DNA of 20,480 nucleotides. It comes from a virus. The first letter of the stretch is position 1; every line of letters begins with the position of its first letter. The notes beneath the pieces were generated by a model. That model saw nothing but the letters and a program-made list of their open reading frames with translations. It made no database searches and was not told where the DNA came from. This document shows positions 1-9,545 of this stretch, in pieces. Where the stretch lies: the IMG/VR virus record IMGVR_UViG_3300044859_000289, positions 1 to 20,480 of that record; one strand, written 5' to 3'. The translations under genes and the position numbers were made by a program.

Positions 1-55
1 AGTGAGTAATCTTTGCTATAGTATCACCCAGCCCTTTACTTTCTTGATTTTTCAT
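1..55 (-). CDS. N-terminal part of a small GLGDT-type phage protein (runs off the window)
   Basis: An ATG at 53-55 opens a frame that stays open to the window edge and reads MKNQESKGLGDTIAKITH. The GLGDT-x-x-KIT string resembles the start of small (roughly 50-80 residue) proteins of unknown function that I remember from phages of Bacteroidota, which often end in a Cys-rich stretch; that resemblance is from memory and unchecked. The start lies inside the 3' end of the upstream membrane-protein gene, overlapping it by 20 nt in another frame, which fits the tight packing here. Only 18 codons are visible and no function can be given. Confidence 0.5.
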   Translation of the reverse strand, partial: MKNQESKGLGDTIAKITH

Positions 56-242
56 CGTCTATCTTTTTTTCTAAACTGGTAAATTTCATATCGGCCGCCA
101 TACCCAATATTTTAATATCGTCTATAATGCTACTCATTATTCTTTCTAACATATCTACCTTTCTCCACTGGAAAATTTGTATTGCCGCTAGCACCACAAT
201 TATTCCTATATACACGTTCTCGTTTGTTATTTCTAAAACCAT
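36..242 (-). CDS. small single-span membrane protein
   Basis: This 68-residue protein starts at an ATG directly abutting the TAA of the DUF5522 gene (TAAATG), so it is probably translated by coupling to it. Residues about 11-25 (YIGIIVVLAAIQIF) form one hydrophobic segment, followed by a charged amphipathic helix of about 40 residues ending in Lys/Asp/Glu. The layout fits a small bitopic inner-membrane protein with a cytoplasmic or periplasmic helical tail. Small phage membrane proteins of this shape include holins, spanin components and superinfection-immunity proteins, but no lysis gene is next to it and no family was recognised. The function is unknown. Confidence 0.7.
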   Translation of the reverse strand: MVLEITNENVYIGIIVVLAAIQIFQWRKVDMLERIMSSIIDDIKILGMAADMKFTSLEKKIDDEKSRK

Positions 243-2292
<2,050 letters not shown>

Positions 2293-2411
2293 TTCGCTTG
2301 TTTTTTTTATGTTTTATTAAATAATTGAGCCCAGTTTAGCCGTTAAGCATATTTTTATACCCCTATTATGGTTCGAAACCTTTTAAAGAAAATGTCAAGG
2401 AAAGCTTCTAA

Positions 2412-2633
2412 TTACCTAGATCCTGGAGCCGTTGTGTTGGAAGTAGGCGTTTGAGTGAACTGTGCCTGTGTTTTAGATATGCTATCTAATTTAGACACAT
2501 TGATCTTATTATATTGATCTGGAGCTAGTGCATTTAATTGCGCTATTTTATCATTATACTTTTGGTTAGTAGCTGCTGATCTAAAATTGTCCCCTTTAGG
2601 CGCTCTTTTAAATAAATCGATCAAAAATTTCAT
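2412..2633 (-). CDS. hypothetical small protein
   Basis: This 73-residue ORF starts with MKFLIDLFKRAPKGDNFRSA. The rest is polar, rich in Asn, Gln, Lys, Ser and Thr, and ends in a Thr/Pro-rich tail. The first ten residues are amphipathic and could form a short helix. No family was recognised, and there are no cysteines or catalytic signatures. It is accepted as a gene because it fills the space between the helicase and nrdJ on the coding strand, starts with ATG, and carries the recurrent ATATTTATT element 17 nt upstream, as several other genes here do. The function is unknown. Confidence 0.6.
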   Translation of the reverse strand: MKFLIDLFKRAPKGDNFRSAATNQKYNDKIAQLNALAPDQYNKINVSKLDSISKTQAQFTQTPTSNTTAPGSR

Positions 2634-2650
2634 AGGATGCGTTTTGTACT

Positions 2651-2659
2651 AATAAATAT
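2651..2659 (-). promoter_or_regulatory. ATATTTATT upstream element (73-residue ORF)
   Basis: On the coding strand, ATATTTATT lies 17 nt before the ATG at 2633, in the 44-nt gap after the helicase gene. The same 9-mer precedes three other genes (7532, 18640, 19701) in the same orientation. It may be a phage promoter core or a translation-enhancing leader. Confidence 0.4.
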
Positions 2660-2677
2660 GGCCTTTTTGTGATAAAT

Positions 2678-4054
2678 TTATATGTTCATCTCAAAGAATT
2701 TCTTAGACAGGTAATTTTTTTCATCCGCAGTGAAGCTTCCGTTATTGCCATGTCCAGTTGGTTTTCCTGTGTCAAAAGTCAAATCGTCTTCGTTTATCTC
2801 GTCTTTGTTAATCTCAATCCTTCCACAATTGGTGTTTACCTTTGCTGCGTAGGTCATACCGTCTGCGCCGTATCTATTTTTCATTACGTGCATTCTGCCT
2901 GTACCGTTTACCTTGTCCTGTCTCTTTCTTGATAAGGACATTGCAAAGTCAGCAATCATCATCTTGTTGTAAGATCCAGCGGCCTTGTCTCCTTCAATTA
3001 CGTCGTCCTTGGCTCCCATTCTATTTACTTGGGACACTGTCCACACTGGTACTTTGATTTCTCTTGCCATACCTTTGACTGCTGTGTATACATCGTCTAT
3101 CGCGTCCTTTGGGTCTATAGATCTTGTTTTGCTCTTTAACAAGTCAACGTAGTCTATAATGACTAAATCTGGAGGATGCCCTAAATCTCTACACTTTTGA
3201 ATGTGATTCTCTATGGTGTTAGGTGTGGTTTTACCCATTGGAAATTCTTTGATAATTAACTTGCCTTTTAGCTTGTCAATTTCTTGTTGAACTTTGTCTC
3301 TGTTCAAGTGAATCTGTTGAACGTCTATGCCTGTAAACAACGCATCGTATCTTTTACCAATATAGTCTTCTGATAATTCCAAAGTGTAGTGATTAACTGT
3401 AAAACCCATTTGCACTGCTATGGCGCCTAAGTTTACCAACAACCACGATTTACCTCCACCAGGATTTCCGAATATAATGCCTAGATCTCCTACACCCAAA
3501 CCTCCCATCAGCAATTCGTTTAGGTTCGCCCATGGAGTTGCGATAGGAGAACGCTGCTCCATTCTATAACGAGTTTCCATGTCCTTCTCGTATTCGTGTC
3601 CTATTCTCTTGTCTTGACCAGCTTTTAACGCTGTATCGATCATTGATCTAATCTGATCGAATTCACCTTTCTCCAAAAGACTAACAGAATTCATAATTGC
3701 ATTCTTCATCTGCTGATTCTTACAGAAGTTGGAAAATTCGCTCTCTACGTATTCTCTGTCTTCGTCTGTAGCTTTCAAAGAGTCTTTTAATTGTTCTACT
3801 ACGCTTACCTTTAATACGTCGTTGTCGATCTTCTTAACTTCGACCTGTAAAGATTCCATAGAAGGCGTTGTGTGATACTTGTAATAGTACCTTAATATCT
3901 CTTGTACAATCCACTTGTGCGCTGGATTATCGAACATCTCTACGTCCAAAATGTCGTTTATATTTTGTAAGAATTCTTTATCTTTTAATAAGCTCGATAA
4001 AACCTTGATTTGAAAACCTACTCCGTATTGCTGTAACTGATTTAAAACTGCCAT
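2678..4054 (-). CDS. gp41: DnaB-type replicative DNA helicase (T4 gp41-like)
   Basis: This is the predicted hexameric helicase that unwinds DNA 5' to 3' on the lagging strand and partners with primase. The N-terminal ~150 residues are helical, as in DnaB N-terminal domains. The RecA-fold motor carries a Walker A at 196-203 (GNPGGGKS), a Walker B with DLVIIDY at 296-302, a motif with Gln342 in WTVSQVNR, an SRKRQDK segment at 375-381 that could supply the arginine finger, and KNRYG at 392-396. The length (458) is close to T4 gp41 (475). The start is 3 nt after the stop of the nuclease gene, so the two are translationally linked. No primase gene is in the window. The C-terminal 30 residues are polar and may be a partner-binding tail. 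Confidence 0.93.
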   Translation of the reverse strand: MAVLNQLQQYGVGFQIKVLSSLLKDKEFLQNINDILDVEMFDNPAHKWIVQEILRYYYKYHTTPSMESLQVEVKKIDNDVLKVSVVEQLKDSLKATDEDREYVESEFSNFCKNQQMKNAIMNSVSLLEKGEFDQIRSMIDTALKAGQDKRIGHEYEKDMETRYRMEQRSPIATPWANLNELLMGGLGVGDLGIIFGNPGGGKSWLLVNLGAIAVQMGFTVNHYTLELSEDYIGKRYDALFTGIDVQQIHLNRDKVQQEIDKLKGKLIIKEFPMGKTTPNTIENHIQKCRDLGHPPDLVIIDYVDLLKSKTRSIDPKDAIDDVYTAVKGMAREIKVPVWTVSQVNRMGAKDDVIEGDKAAGSYNKMMIADFAMSLSRKRQDKVNGTGRMHVMKNRYGADGMTYAAKVNTNCGRIEINKDEINEDDLTFDTGKPTGHGNNGSFTADEKNYLSKKFFEMNI

Positions 4055-4057
4055 AAC

Positions 4058-5086
4058 TTATTTATATTTTGATAACTGGTGAAAATGATTGTGTAACCAC
4101 GACTGGAGATTTGCTATCGAATTTCCTAGGTCGTCTTCGTGATAAATTTCCATAAATTCCTTCGATCTATAAGTCTTGTTAGGACTCGCCAACATTTCTT
4201 GTATTTCTACAATGGAATCTTCTGGTATGTTGGGATTCGTTAGATCCATTAGCTTTTCGTTTATCTTTAATTGATGCTCAAAATTTCTAATATTCATGAA
4301 TGCTTTTCCATCTCCGTCTTTTGCTTTTTGTAGAACTTCTGTTAAAGTCATTTTATTGTAGCTCGCTAATTCCGGATAAAGTTTTGTTATCGTCTTTGGT
4401 CCGATACCTTTAATTCCAGGAACATTATCTCCAGAATCTCCGGTTAAAACTTTGTAATTCAAAAAGTTTTCGCTACTAACTCCGTATTGGTCTAAGACTT
4501 TTTTGGGAGTGTAGAAGATTTTTTTCGTAGGAGAATATACAGTTATCCTTTCAGATACGAGCTGTAAATAATCTCGGTCTGAAGACATTATTGTAAAATC
4601 TGTGTCCATCTGTTGAGTGATGTAACCGATAACATCGTCTGCTTCTATTTTGTCTATCGAAATTAAATCTACAGGCAAACACTTCAAATAATCTATCAAT
4701 CTAACCAACTGATTTGTGATTGCTTCTGATTCTTGTTCCTGATTCTCAAAAGCATCCCAGTTAGTGACCCTGCGTATGCCTCTATTAGCTTTGTACTCTG
4801 GATAGATATAACGTTTATTCGTTGATGAACCCTTGCCATCGAACGCCAGAATCACTCTGGTAGGTCGAATCAAGTTGATGGCAAAACCAAGCGACCTTAG
4901 GTAACCTGTTAATCCACCAACGTGATTCAAACTCTTGTTAAAATGCTGTATAACTGTAAATGCTCTTAGGAAAGTATTCAGTGAATCGATAATTAAAATT
5001 CTATCGTTTACCTTTAGATCTTCTTTTGTCTCTTCAACTTCTGCCTTTCCAAGCGAATCAAATATCTTTTGGTAATCTTTATTCAT
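4058..5086 (-). CDS. rnh: 5' nuclease of the FEN/T4 RNase H family
   Basis: The product should remove RNA primers and 5' flaps from Okazaki fragments. From the ATG at 5084-5086 it has 342 residues. Metal-binding acidic positions of the family are visible: Asp34 in LIIDSLN, Asp83 in AFDG, Glu148, Asp150 and Asp151 in IEADDVIG, Asp170 and Asp172 in SSDRDYLQL, and Asp217 and Asp220 in TGDSGDN. A helix-hairpin-helix GIKGIGPKT follows at 224-232. The size matches T4 RNase H (about 305) and related phage FENs. The frame continues upstream to a TTG at 5134, but those 16 codons lie inside uvsX. The ATG overlaps the uvsX stop by 8 nt (ATGAATAA), a normal coupling arrangement, so it is the preferred start. 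Confidence 0.93.
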   Translation of the reverse strand: MNKDYQKIFDSLGKAEVEETKEDLKVNDRILIIDSLNTFLRAFTVIQHFNKSLNHVGGLTGYLRSLGFAINLIRPTRVILAFDGKGSSTNKRYIYPEYKANRGIRRVTNWDAFENQEQESEAITNQLVRLIDYLKCLPVDLISIDKIEADDVIGYITQQMDTDFTIMSSDRDYLQLVSERITVYSPTKKIFYTPKKVLDQYGVSSENFLNYKVLTGDSGDNVPGIKGIGPKTITKLYPELASYNKMTLTEVLQKAKDGDGKAFMNIRNFEHQLKINEKLMDLTNPNIPEDSIVEIQEMLASPNKTYRSKEFMEIYHEDDLGNSIANLQSWLHNHFHQLSKYK

Positions 5087-6155
5087 GTTCTGAACTGTCA
5101 AATATGTCTTTAATGTCTTCGTCAGCCTCTTCAACTACATCGAAATCTTTTGAACCCAATGTTTTTAGCCACTGATGAGAATACTGTTTCTTGTAATTGT
5201 CCAATGCTTTCTTATCGTCGTCAATAAATCCGTGTACTGTCATAATAACCTTGTTCAAAGCAGTAACTCCAGTAACGTGGTTCTTATCGCAAGAGATTTT
5301 TGTTCTCTTTGCAAACTCAACCTCTTTACCATTCTTGGTAGCTTTGATCTTGTTTGTACCTGCATTAGTAACGTTTCCGAAAGTGATAATAAGAGACGCG
5401 TCAAAGAACATTGTGTCTCCGCCTTTATTCTTCATCTTTGGTTGACTCATAATAGTTTCAGGTTTTGCGACCCAAACTTTATTGATAGCAACGAATGAAT
5501 TTGTGTAAGGTTGACTCTCTTTTCTTGATAACGCAATCTTCTGATTAACGAACTGTCCGAACTGTTGTGACATAGCGCCCGCATTCCACTCGTTATTGTT
5601 CTTGTTTGACTCTATTGATAGTCGGCATGGGACGGAGCCCACAGAGTCCCAAAAGAAACAGATATCGTAAGGCAAGTTTCCTGCCTTCTGCTCGTCCAAA
5701 ATATCCAAGATAAATGCTGATACGTCTTCGATACAATTCATCTTTTCTCTATCAACGAATATAAAAAAGCCTTTGTAATCGGATACTACGCCGTCTTCGT
5801 CAGCGACCTCTTCGAATTGCAATCCCATTTCTTTAGCGTGTTCCCAACTCCATTTCATCTCGGTAATAATGAAAACAGGTAGAATGCCCATTTTTTGAGC
5901 GTTAACTGCTGCTTCCAATAAAGCTGTTGTTTTACCAGTATCGGAGTGACCTCTCAATAAAGTAATATGACCCTTTGGAATACCCGGGATTTGTAATGCG
6001 TCTTGAAACGATTTTGATAAAGGAATCCACGTTTGATCTTTGAATTTTATAGACGTAGAAGATAAATTCTTTGACTTCTTAAAGTTGTCCAAGTTGAATT
6101 CTGTCTTGATAGCTTTTGATATGGAGCTATTTAACCCTTCTTTAGCCTTTGCCAT
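5079..6155 (-). CDS. uvsX: UvsX-like RecA-family recombinase
   Basis: This 358-residue protein is the predicted strand-exchange protein that forms filaments on single-stranded DNA displaced from the SSB and primes recombination-dependent replication. The Walker A is GHSDTGKTT at 69-77 and the Walker B strand is ICFFWDS at 165-171 with Asp170. The C-terminus is acidic (DEDIKDIFDSSEHE), as in T4 UvsX, which has 391 residues. The first ~45 residues are basic and Ser-rich, the expected position of the monomer-monomer interaction segment. The gene begins just after a terminator hairpin and overlaps the 5' nuclease start by 8 nt. No Shine-Dalgarno sequence precedes it. Placement next to gp32, RNase H and gp41 supports the call. 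Confidence 0.92.
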   Translation of the reverse strand: MAKAKEGLNSSISKAIKTEFNLDNFKKSKNLSSTSIKFKDQTWIPLSKSFQDALQIPGIPKGHITLLRGHSDTGKTTALLEAAVNAQKMGILPVFIITEMKWSWEHAKEMGLQFEEVADEDGVVSDYKGFFIFVDREKMNCIEDVSAFILDILDEQKAGNLPYDICFFWDSVGSVPCRLSIESNKNNNEWNAGAMSQQFGQFVNQKIALSRKESQPYTNSFVAINKVWVAKPETIMSQPKMKNKGGDTMFFDASLIITFGNVTNAGTNKIKATKNGKEVEFAKRTKISCDKNHVTGVTALNKVIMTVHGFIDDDKKALDNYKKQYSHQWLKTLGSKDFDVVEEADEDIKDIFDSSEHE

Positions 6156-6166
6156 TGGTGCGGTTT

Positions 6167-6195
6167 AAAAAGCCCTCGTTTTTAGGTGAGGGCTT
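6167..6195 (-). terminator. Rho-independent terminator after the gp32-like gene
   Basis: On the minus strand a perfect 8-bp stem, AAGCCCTC paired with GAGGGCTT, encloses a 10-nt loop and runs into a short T tract (TTTTT, partly in the stem) complementary to 6167-6171. It sits 9 nt after the gp32 stop and its T tract ends about 11 nt before the uvsX ATG. The plus strand has no T tract after the stem, so the direction is that of the genes. Confidence 0.85.
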
Positions 6196-6203
6196 ATATG
6201 AAT

Positions 6204-7025
6204 TTAGAAGTTAAAAAGGTCGTCGATTTTGCTATCGATCTCTGTCTTACTTGTGTTCAAAGTGAAAGCTGCTTTTGGCGCTTCTTCTTTTGATTCCCAA
6301 GGTAAGTCGCCTGTTTCAGCAGTTTTTTCAACTACTGCGTCAGCGTTTTGCTTGATCTCTTCTTCAGGATTTAAGTGAGCTAATAAAGCCGCTTTCATCT
6401 CTTCGTAAGAGTAACGCTTGAATAATGTATCTGGCTCTGGTTGAGTTGTTAACCATAACTTTACTTTGTCAGCATCTTCTGATAACGGAGTAACTTTTGT
6501 TCTAACTCTTACGGTGCTAGTGTTGTACATTAATCCAGTGGTTTCTTTACCAGCTGTGTCGACTGTAATGTCGTGACCTTGAATAGGATCTGTAAAATCC
6601 CCTACGTCTTCATCCTCTAAGATTGCTAACAAATCCATGTAGACTTGCTTGCCGAATTCCCATAGCCTTACGCCTTTCTCTTCTTCGCCTCTTACGATGA
6701 CTGGAACGAATACACGTAATTTTGGTTCTAGCTTCTTAGCAGTTTGCCAATTGTCTCTTTCGTTAGACTTACGTAAGCCTTGTGCGAATTCAACGATTGG
6801 ATCTTTTTCGCCGAAAGAAGTCGGAGAAATCATGGTCTTGTTGTTGATGCCGTAGTGGAAAAATAATTCCTTGAATGGATTCGATTTGTTGTACACGGAT
6901 GGTACAATACGAACTAAGTGTTTACCTACAGTAGGTTTCCAGATTGTTAAACTGAAATCCTTTTTCTGTCCGCCTCTTGGATTTTGTAGGGAAGCGAGCC
7001 TAGACTTTAATTGGGAAATGTCCAT
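6204..7025 (-). CDS. gp32: single-stranded DNA-binding protein (T4 gp32-like)
   Basis: This 273-residue protein is predicted to coat single-stranded DNA during replication and recombination. The N-terminal ~20 residues are basic (KSRLASLQNPRGGQKK), matching the cooperativity region of gp32. The core includes FSLTIWKP and KHLVRIVPS, resembling the OB-fold of the family, and the last ~60 residues are acidic and end in KIDDLFNF, like the acidic partner-binding tips of SSB proteins. It contains no cysteine, so the zinc ribbon of T4 gp32 (one His and three Cys) is absent. The neighbours uvsX, rnh and gp41 support the assignment. It has its own leader of 78 AT-rich nt upstream and a terminator downstream, consistent with separately controlled, high expression. 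Confidence 0.85.
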   Translation of the reverse strand: MDISQLKSRLASLQNPRGGQKKDFSLTIWKPTVGKHLVRIVPSVYNKSNPFKELFFHYGINNKTMISPTSFGEKDPIVEFAQGLRKSNERDNWQTAKKLEPKLRVFVPVIVRGEEEKGVRLWEFGKQVYMDLLAILEDEDVGDFTDPIQGHDITVDTAGKETTGLMYNTSTVRVRTKVTPLSEDADKVKLWLTTQPEPDTLFKRYSYEEMKAALLAHLNPEEEIKQNADAVVEKTAETGDLPWESKEEAPKAAFTLNTSKTEIDSKIDDLFNF

Positions 7026-7103
7026 AACTGTTGTTTAATAATTTATTATATAGCTAATATACTAAATAAATTCGAAAGAAAAAAATTTATTTTTCAGTGA
7101 GAG
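7026..7103 (-). promoter_or_regulatory. AT-rich leader and probable promoter region of the gp32-like gene
   Basis: This gap is almost entirely A/T. On the coding strand it contains TATAAT about 21 nt before the ATG, an earlier TATATT, and ATTTATTTAG, a loose relative of the recurrent element. No TTGACA is at the right distance from TATAAT, so a host sigma70-type promoter is not supported. A promoter here is inferred from the length of the gap and the terminator that makes gp32 look like a unit of its own. Confidence 0.35.
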
Positions 7104-7532
7104 CTATACGGCAACTATCTTGTGGATAGAGGTATTTAGCTTTCTTAGATCTTCGCCTTGGGTCAATAGGATAGAGTTCCTATAGTCAGGCCAGTTCACC
7201 ATAAACTTGCTGTCCAATACTCCATTATTCAAAGTTTTGATTAGGGTATTAAGGGCGTTAATGGTGTATAGTGTGTTTGAGTCTTTCTTTCTGTGCAATA
7301 GAATAGTATTCGGTAGGATCTTGGTGTTAGGTCCTTCTATCTCGATGTTGTATGTGCACATGTACTCGTCAGACTCCGGGGAAGCCAATACGAATATCTT
7401 ATTGTAAAGTATCTTGTATTCTTTATTTATTTCTTGCAACCTTTCGTCTAATAACTCTTTTTTAGCGAATGTGCAAAACAGCTTGTTCATAAGCGATTCT
7501 GGTGTTAATTCTAATGTGTTTGTTTCTGTCAT
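7104..7532 (-). CDS. hypothetical protein between polymerase and gp32
   Basis: This 142-residue ORF was not recognised. Residues 12-50 are predicted mostly helical and charged (ELLDERLQEINKEYK), and the C-terminal half is mixed, with TLYTINALNTLIKTL and the polar FMVNWPDYRNSILLTQGEDL. It has no membrane segment, signal peptide or nucleotide-binding motif. It stands between two replication genes on the same strand, with the ATATTTATT element 10 nt before its start. A replication or recombination accessory role (for example a mediator or clamp-associated protein) is possible from position alone; the sequence does not resemble T4 UvsY as I remember it. Confidence 0.75.
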   Translation of the reverse strand: MTETNTLELTPESLMNKLFCTFAKKELLDERLQEINKEYKILYNKIFVLASPESDEYMCTYNIEIEGPNTKILPNTILLHRKKDSNTLYTINALNTLIKTLNNGVLDSKFMVNWPDYRNSILLTQGEDLRKLNTSIHKIVAV

Positions 7533-7542
7533 AACCTTGTTT

Positions 7543-7551
7543 AATAAATAT
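7543..7551 (-). promoter_or_regulatory. ATATTTATT upstream element (142-residue ORF)
   Basis: ATATTTATT on the coding strand, 10 nt before the ATG at 7532, in the 30-nt gap after the polymerase gene. It is one of four exact copies, all just upstream of starts. Confidence 0.4.
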
Positions 7552-7562
7552 TTGTAATTAGT

Positions 7563-8864
7563 TTAGAATGCATAGCTGGTTCCATGTTTGTGTTTTACCT
7601 TCATTTTGCTTGTTTCCAATATAGTTTTGATCTCCTGTAGTGTCTTTTTGCCGTCCTTTTTGCTGAAATCAAATAGAAACGAGTCGTAAGTGATCAGAAT
7701 TAGCTTGGTCTTGGCGCCTGTCGTTTTAAGATAGTTTTGAATCTCTTGTATCTTATAAATATTTTCTTTAGTCTCTAGGTTTTGCACCACGTAGTTAAAC
7801 AGCTTGTACTTGGTCATTGAATTGTCCTTCTTGATTATTCTGCCAGTTGGTAACTTGTAACCGCCTTGCTTACTGTATTGCTTCCACATCTCGTCTACGT
7901 AAGAACCCATTTGAGCGAAGAAGTCTACGTGTTTGTACTTTTTATCCACTCCACCGTAAAGCTGTTTGAATGTAATAGTTTTTGACTCTTTGTACTCCTC
8001 TTCCGTAAGCTCCTCTTTGTTGAAATAGCTTTTACCAAGATATTCGTGAAAAGACTCTTGTGGACATTCAAAATTTATAAGTTTAGCTATTAGCCTCAAG
8101 TGATATGCGTCGAAGTCAAATTCAACAAGAAAGTCATTAGAAGGTAAAAAGCAGCTTCTGAAATCGTTCTCTTTTGGAATGGCCAAGAAGTTAATGCCGT
8201 TAAACGAATTTGTTGGTCTTCCAGTTAAATTATATAAGTTGTAGCAAGAGTACATCCGCTCCCCTTTAATAGAATAGCTCTGATCGTGAATCTGGTACTT
8301 ATCTGTCAAACACTTAACGTCTACCTTTATTGGATTCTCCTCGACTGATTTGTACGCGTTAATGAAGTCCTCTTGAGTCTGTAGATCTGTTTCTAAACCG
8401 AAGTAGCCTTTAACGTAATCGTACAAACATTGGCACCTTTCGTAGTGCTTCGATATAGGTATTAATTCGTTTGTGATGGGAAGCTGCCCATAACGTGAGT
8501 AAAAATCGTGGTGTAAATTAGTATCGCAATCGAACTGGTTAAATTCGTTTGTTTGATCCAGATTAACGAAATGTAGGTCTATAGCGTTAGGTAAATCTAA
8601 GAAGTAAGAGTGAAACTTCTTGTCTAATAGGTATACTTTTTTGTGGAGCTTTAAAAACTCTTGAACCATTTTAAAATCCAAGTAAAAGCTTTCAGAGTGT
8701 TTGAAAGGGAATATGTAACCCTTTTCACCATCGTTGTAATACAGTAAACTTGGGTACGTCAACTTCGGGTGAACTCTATCGTTGCCCGCTATTAGTTGTA
8801 CGAAACACTCGTCTTTAATATCAAGGTTGCCGAATTGCGACAAACTTTCTACAATGAAATACAT
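7563..8864 (-). CDS. compact family A DNA polymerase
   Basis: This 433-residue protein has the ordered motifs of the Pol I polymerase domain: TGR at 214-216; motif A FDFDAYHLR with catalytic Asp250; motif B with Lys295, Phe299, Tyr303 and Gly304 (KTITFKQLYGG); an N-x3-Q pair at Asn357/Gln361; and motif C TYDSF with catalytic Asp394. Departures are notable: the motif A glutamate (E710 of E. coli Pol I) is His255, and HDE of motif C is YDS. The first ~120 residues look like a reduced 3'-5' exonuclease fold (GYIFPFKH and the following helix-strand pattern) without the DxE acidic pair, so proofreading is probably absent here. T4 uses a family B polymerase, so this may be the main replicase, with proofreading supplied elsewhere, or an auxiliary enzyme. 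A plain 54-nt gap separates it from the 208-residue structural gene. Confidence 0.85.
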   Translation of the reverse strand: MYFIVESLSQFGNLDIKDECFVQLIAGNDRVHPKLTYPSLLYYNDGEKGYIFPFKHSESFYLDFKMVQEFLKLHKKVYLLDKKFHSYFLDLPNAIDLHFVNLDQTNEFNQFDCDTNLHHDFYSRYGQLPITNELIPISKHYERCQCLYDYVKGYFGLETDLQTQEDFINAYKSVEENPIKVDVKCLTDKYQIHDQSYSIKGERMYSCYNLYNLTGRPTNSFNGINFLAIPKENDFRSCFLPSNDFLVEFDFDAYHLRLIAKLINFECPQESFHEYLGKSYFNKEELTEEEYKESKTITFKQLYGGVDKKYKHVDFFAQMGSYVDEMWKQYSKQGGYKLPTGRIIKKDNSMTKYKLFNYVVQNLETKENIYKIQEIQNYLKTTGAKTKLILITYDSFLFDFSKKDGKKTLQEIKTILETSKMKVKHKHGTSYAF

Positions 8865-8879
8865 AACCTTTTAATTTGA

Positions 8880-8888
8880 ACTAAATAT
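8880..8888 (-). promoter_or_regulatory. variant upstream element before the polymerase gene
   Basis: The coding strand reads ATATTTAGT 15 nt before the polymerase ATG, within TTATATTTAG, two changes from the exact element seen elsewhere. The position and orientation are the same. Confidence 0.3.
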
Positions 8889-8896
8889 AACCAATC

Positions 8897-8906
8897 CAAT
8901 CGATTG
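8897..8906. repeat. 10-bp perfect palindrome CAATCGATTG
   Basis: This palindrome lies between the end of the morphogenesis genes and the polymerase gene, just upstream of the variant element. It could be an operator half-site pair, but a single 10-bp palindrome in an AT-rich genome can occur by chance. Confidence 0.25.
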
Positions 8907-8918
8907 TATTCAATTAAT

Positions 8919-9545
8919 CTATGTAGTGGGTCTTGAGAACTTTGCGTATTCACCACCGATAAACTCTATAAGACCCAAGAAGTTTTTGCCGGCATCTTCC
9001 GTATTCTTTTTGTTTACTTCTATAATGCCTAATCGTATATCGTACTGAGAATATCTTTTTGTGTTTAAATCTCCTGTAAGTTTCCAAAACATCTGTGTCA
9101 CTAAATAAAATGACACATCGTATCTAACCGTTCCATTCACAAACTCGTTGTACTCTTCGGGAGAAATTTCGATAACAAAACCTTTGCTGTTAATCTTCTT
9201 GATAAAATATCTAATAAAATAGCCTCTAGTATAATCGTCAACGGTGGGTTTTGGATAATAAGATATAGGTTCTAATGCTTGGGTTTTAGTAACGTTAGTT
9301 TGTCTTAAGAATTGGTTCTTTACTGAAGATGGTAAATTAGAAGCGTTTAGATAATCTGAGTTACCGTAATCTTCAATTGTTTTTAATTCTTCGTTTGGTC
9401 CTACTATGGGATTAGGTCCACTATAGAATTTATTATCGTATGTTTGATAGTAGTCGCCAGAATAAGGAGCGCCATCTAATGAAAGACGATTTCCGGTTGT
9501 CTTCTGATCTGTTTTGACTCTAAATGATGGATAGTATTTTATCAT
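8919..9545 (-). CDS. hypothetical phage structural protein downstream of the hub
   Basis: This 208-residue protein is linked to the hub gene by a 4-nt ATGA overlap and is the last gene of the morphogenesis block. The N-terminus is rich in Tyr, Gly and Asp (YYPSFRVKTDQKT, then PYSGDYYQTYD), the kind of sequence seen in small structural proteins of marine T4-like phages. The C-terminal half has alternating beta-like stretches (RGYFIRYFIKK, YDVSFYLVTQMFWKLTG). It has no signal peptide, membrane segment or enzyme motif. Its position suggests a baseplate or hub-associated component, but I recognise no named family. Confidence 0.75.
   Translation of the reverse strand: MIKYYPSFRVKTDQKTTGNRLSLDGAPYSGDYYQTYDNKFYSGPNPIVGPNEELKTIEDYGNSDYLNASNLPSSVKNQFLRQTNVTKTQALEPISYYPKPTVDDYTRGYFIRYFIKKINSKGFVIEISPEEYNEFVNGTVRYDVSFYLVTQMFWKLTGDLNTKRYSQYDIRLGIIEVNKKNTEDAGKNFLGLIEFIGGEYAKFSRPTT

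Noticed and set aside
2370-2380. GGTTCGAAACC on the plus strand, like a tRNA T-loop
   Set aside because: The flanking bases do not extend the stem beyond two pairs, and no acceptor, D or anticodon arm can be built around it.
2365-2398. TTGACA and CATAAT upstream of nrdJ, as a sigma70 promoter
   Set aside because: The spacing is 22 nt, far from the usual 17, and no better pair is present in the gap. The 119-nt gap before nrdJ may hold a promoter of another type.
2669-2932. Hydrophobic plus-strand ORFs in this region and elsewhere (for example 5175-5498)
   Set aside because: They are antisense to well-supported genes with clear motifs and have no features of their own.
4059-4066. TATAAATA on the coding strand just before the helicase ATG, identical to the T4 late promoter core
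   Set aside because: It is the last codons of the nuclease gene (Tyr-Lys-stop) and sits about 4 nt from the ATG, too close to place a transcription start before the gene. Chance is the simplest explanation.
5087-5134. Upstream extension of the 5' nuclease to a TTG start
   Set aside because: These 16 codons lie wholly within uvsX and the ATG at 5084-5086 overlaps the uvsX stop neatly; the extension shows no family similarity.
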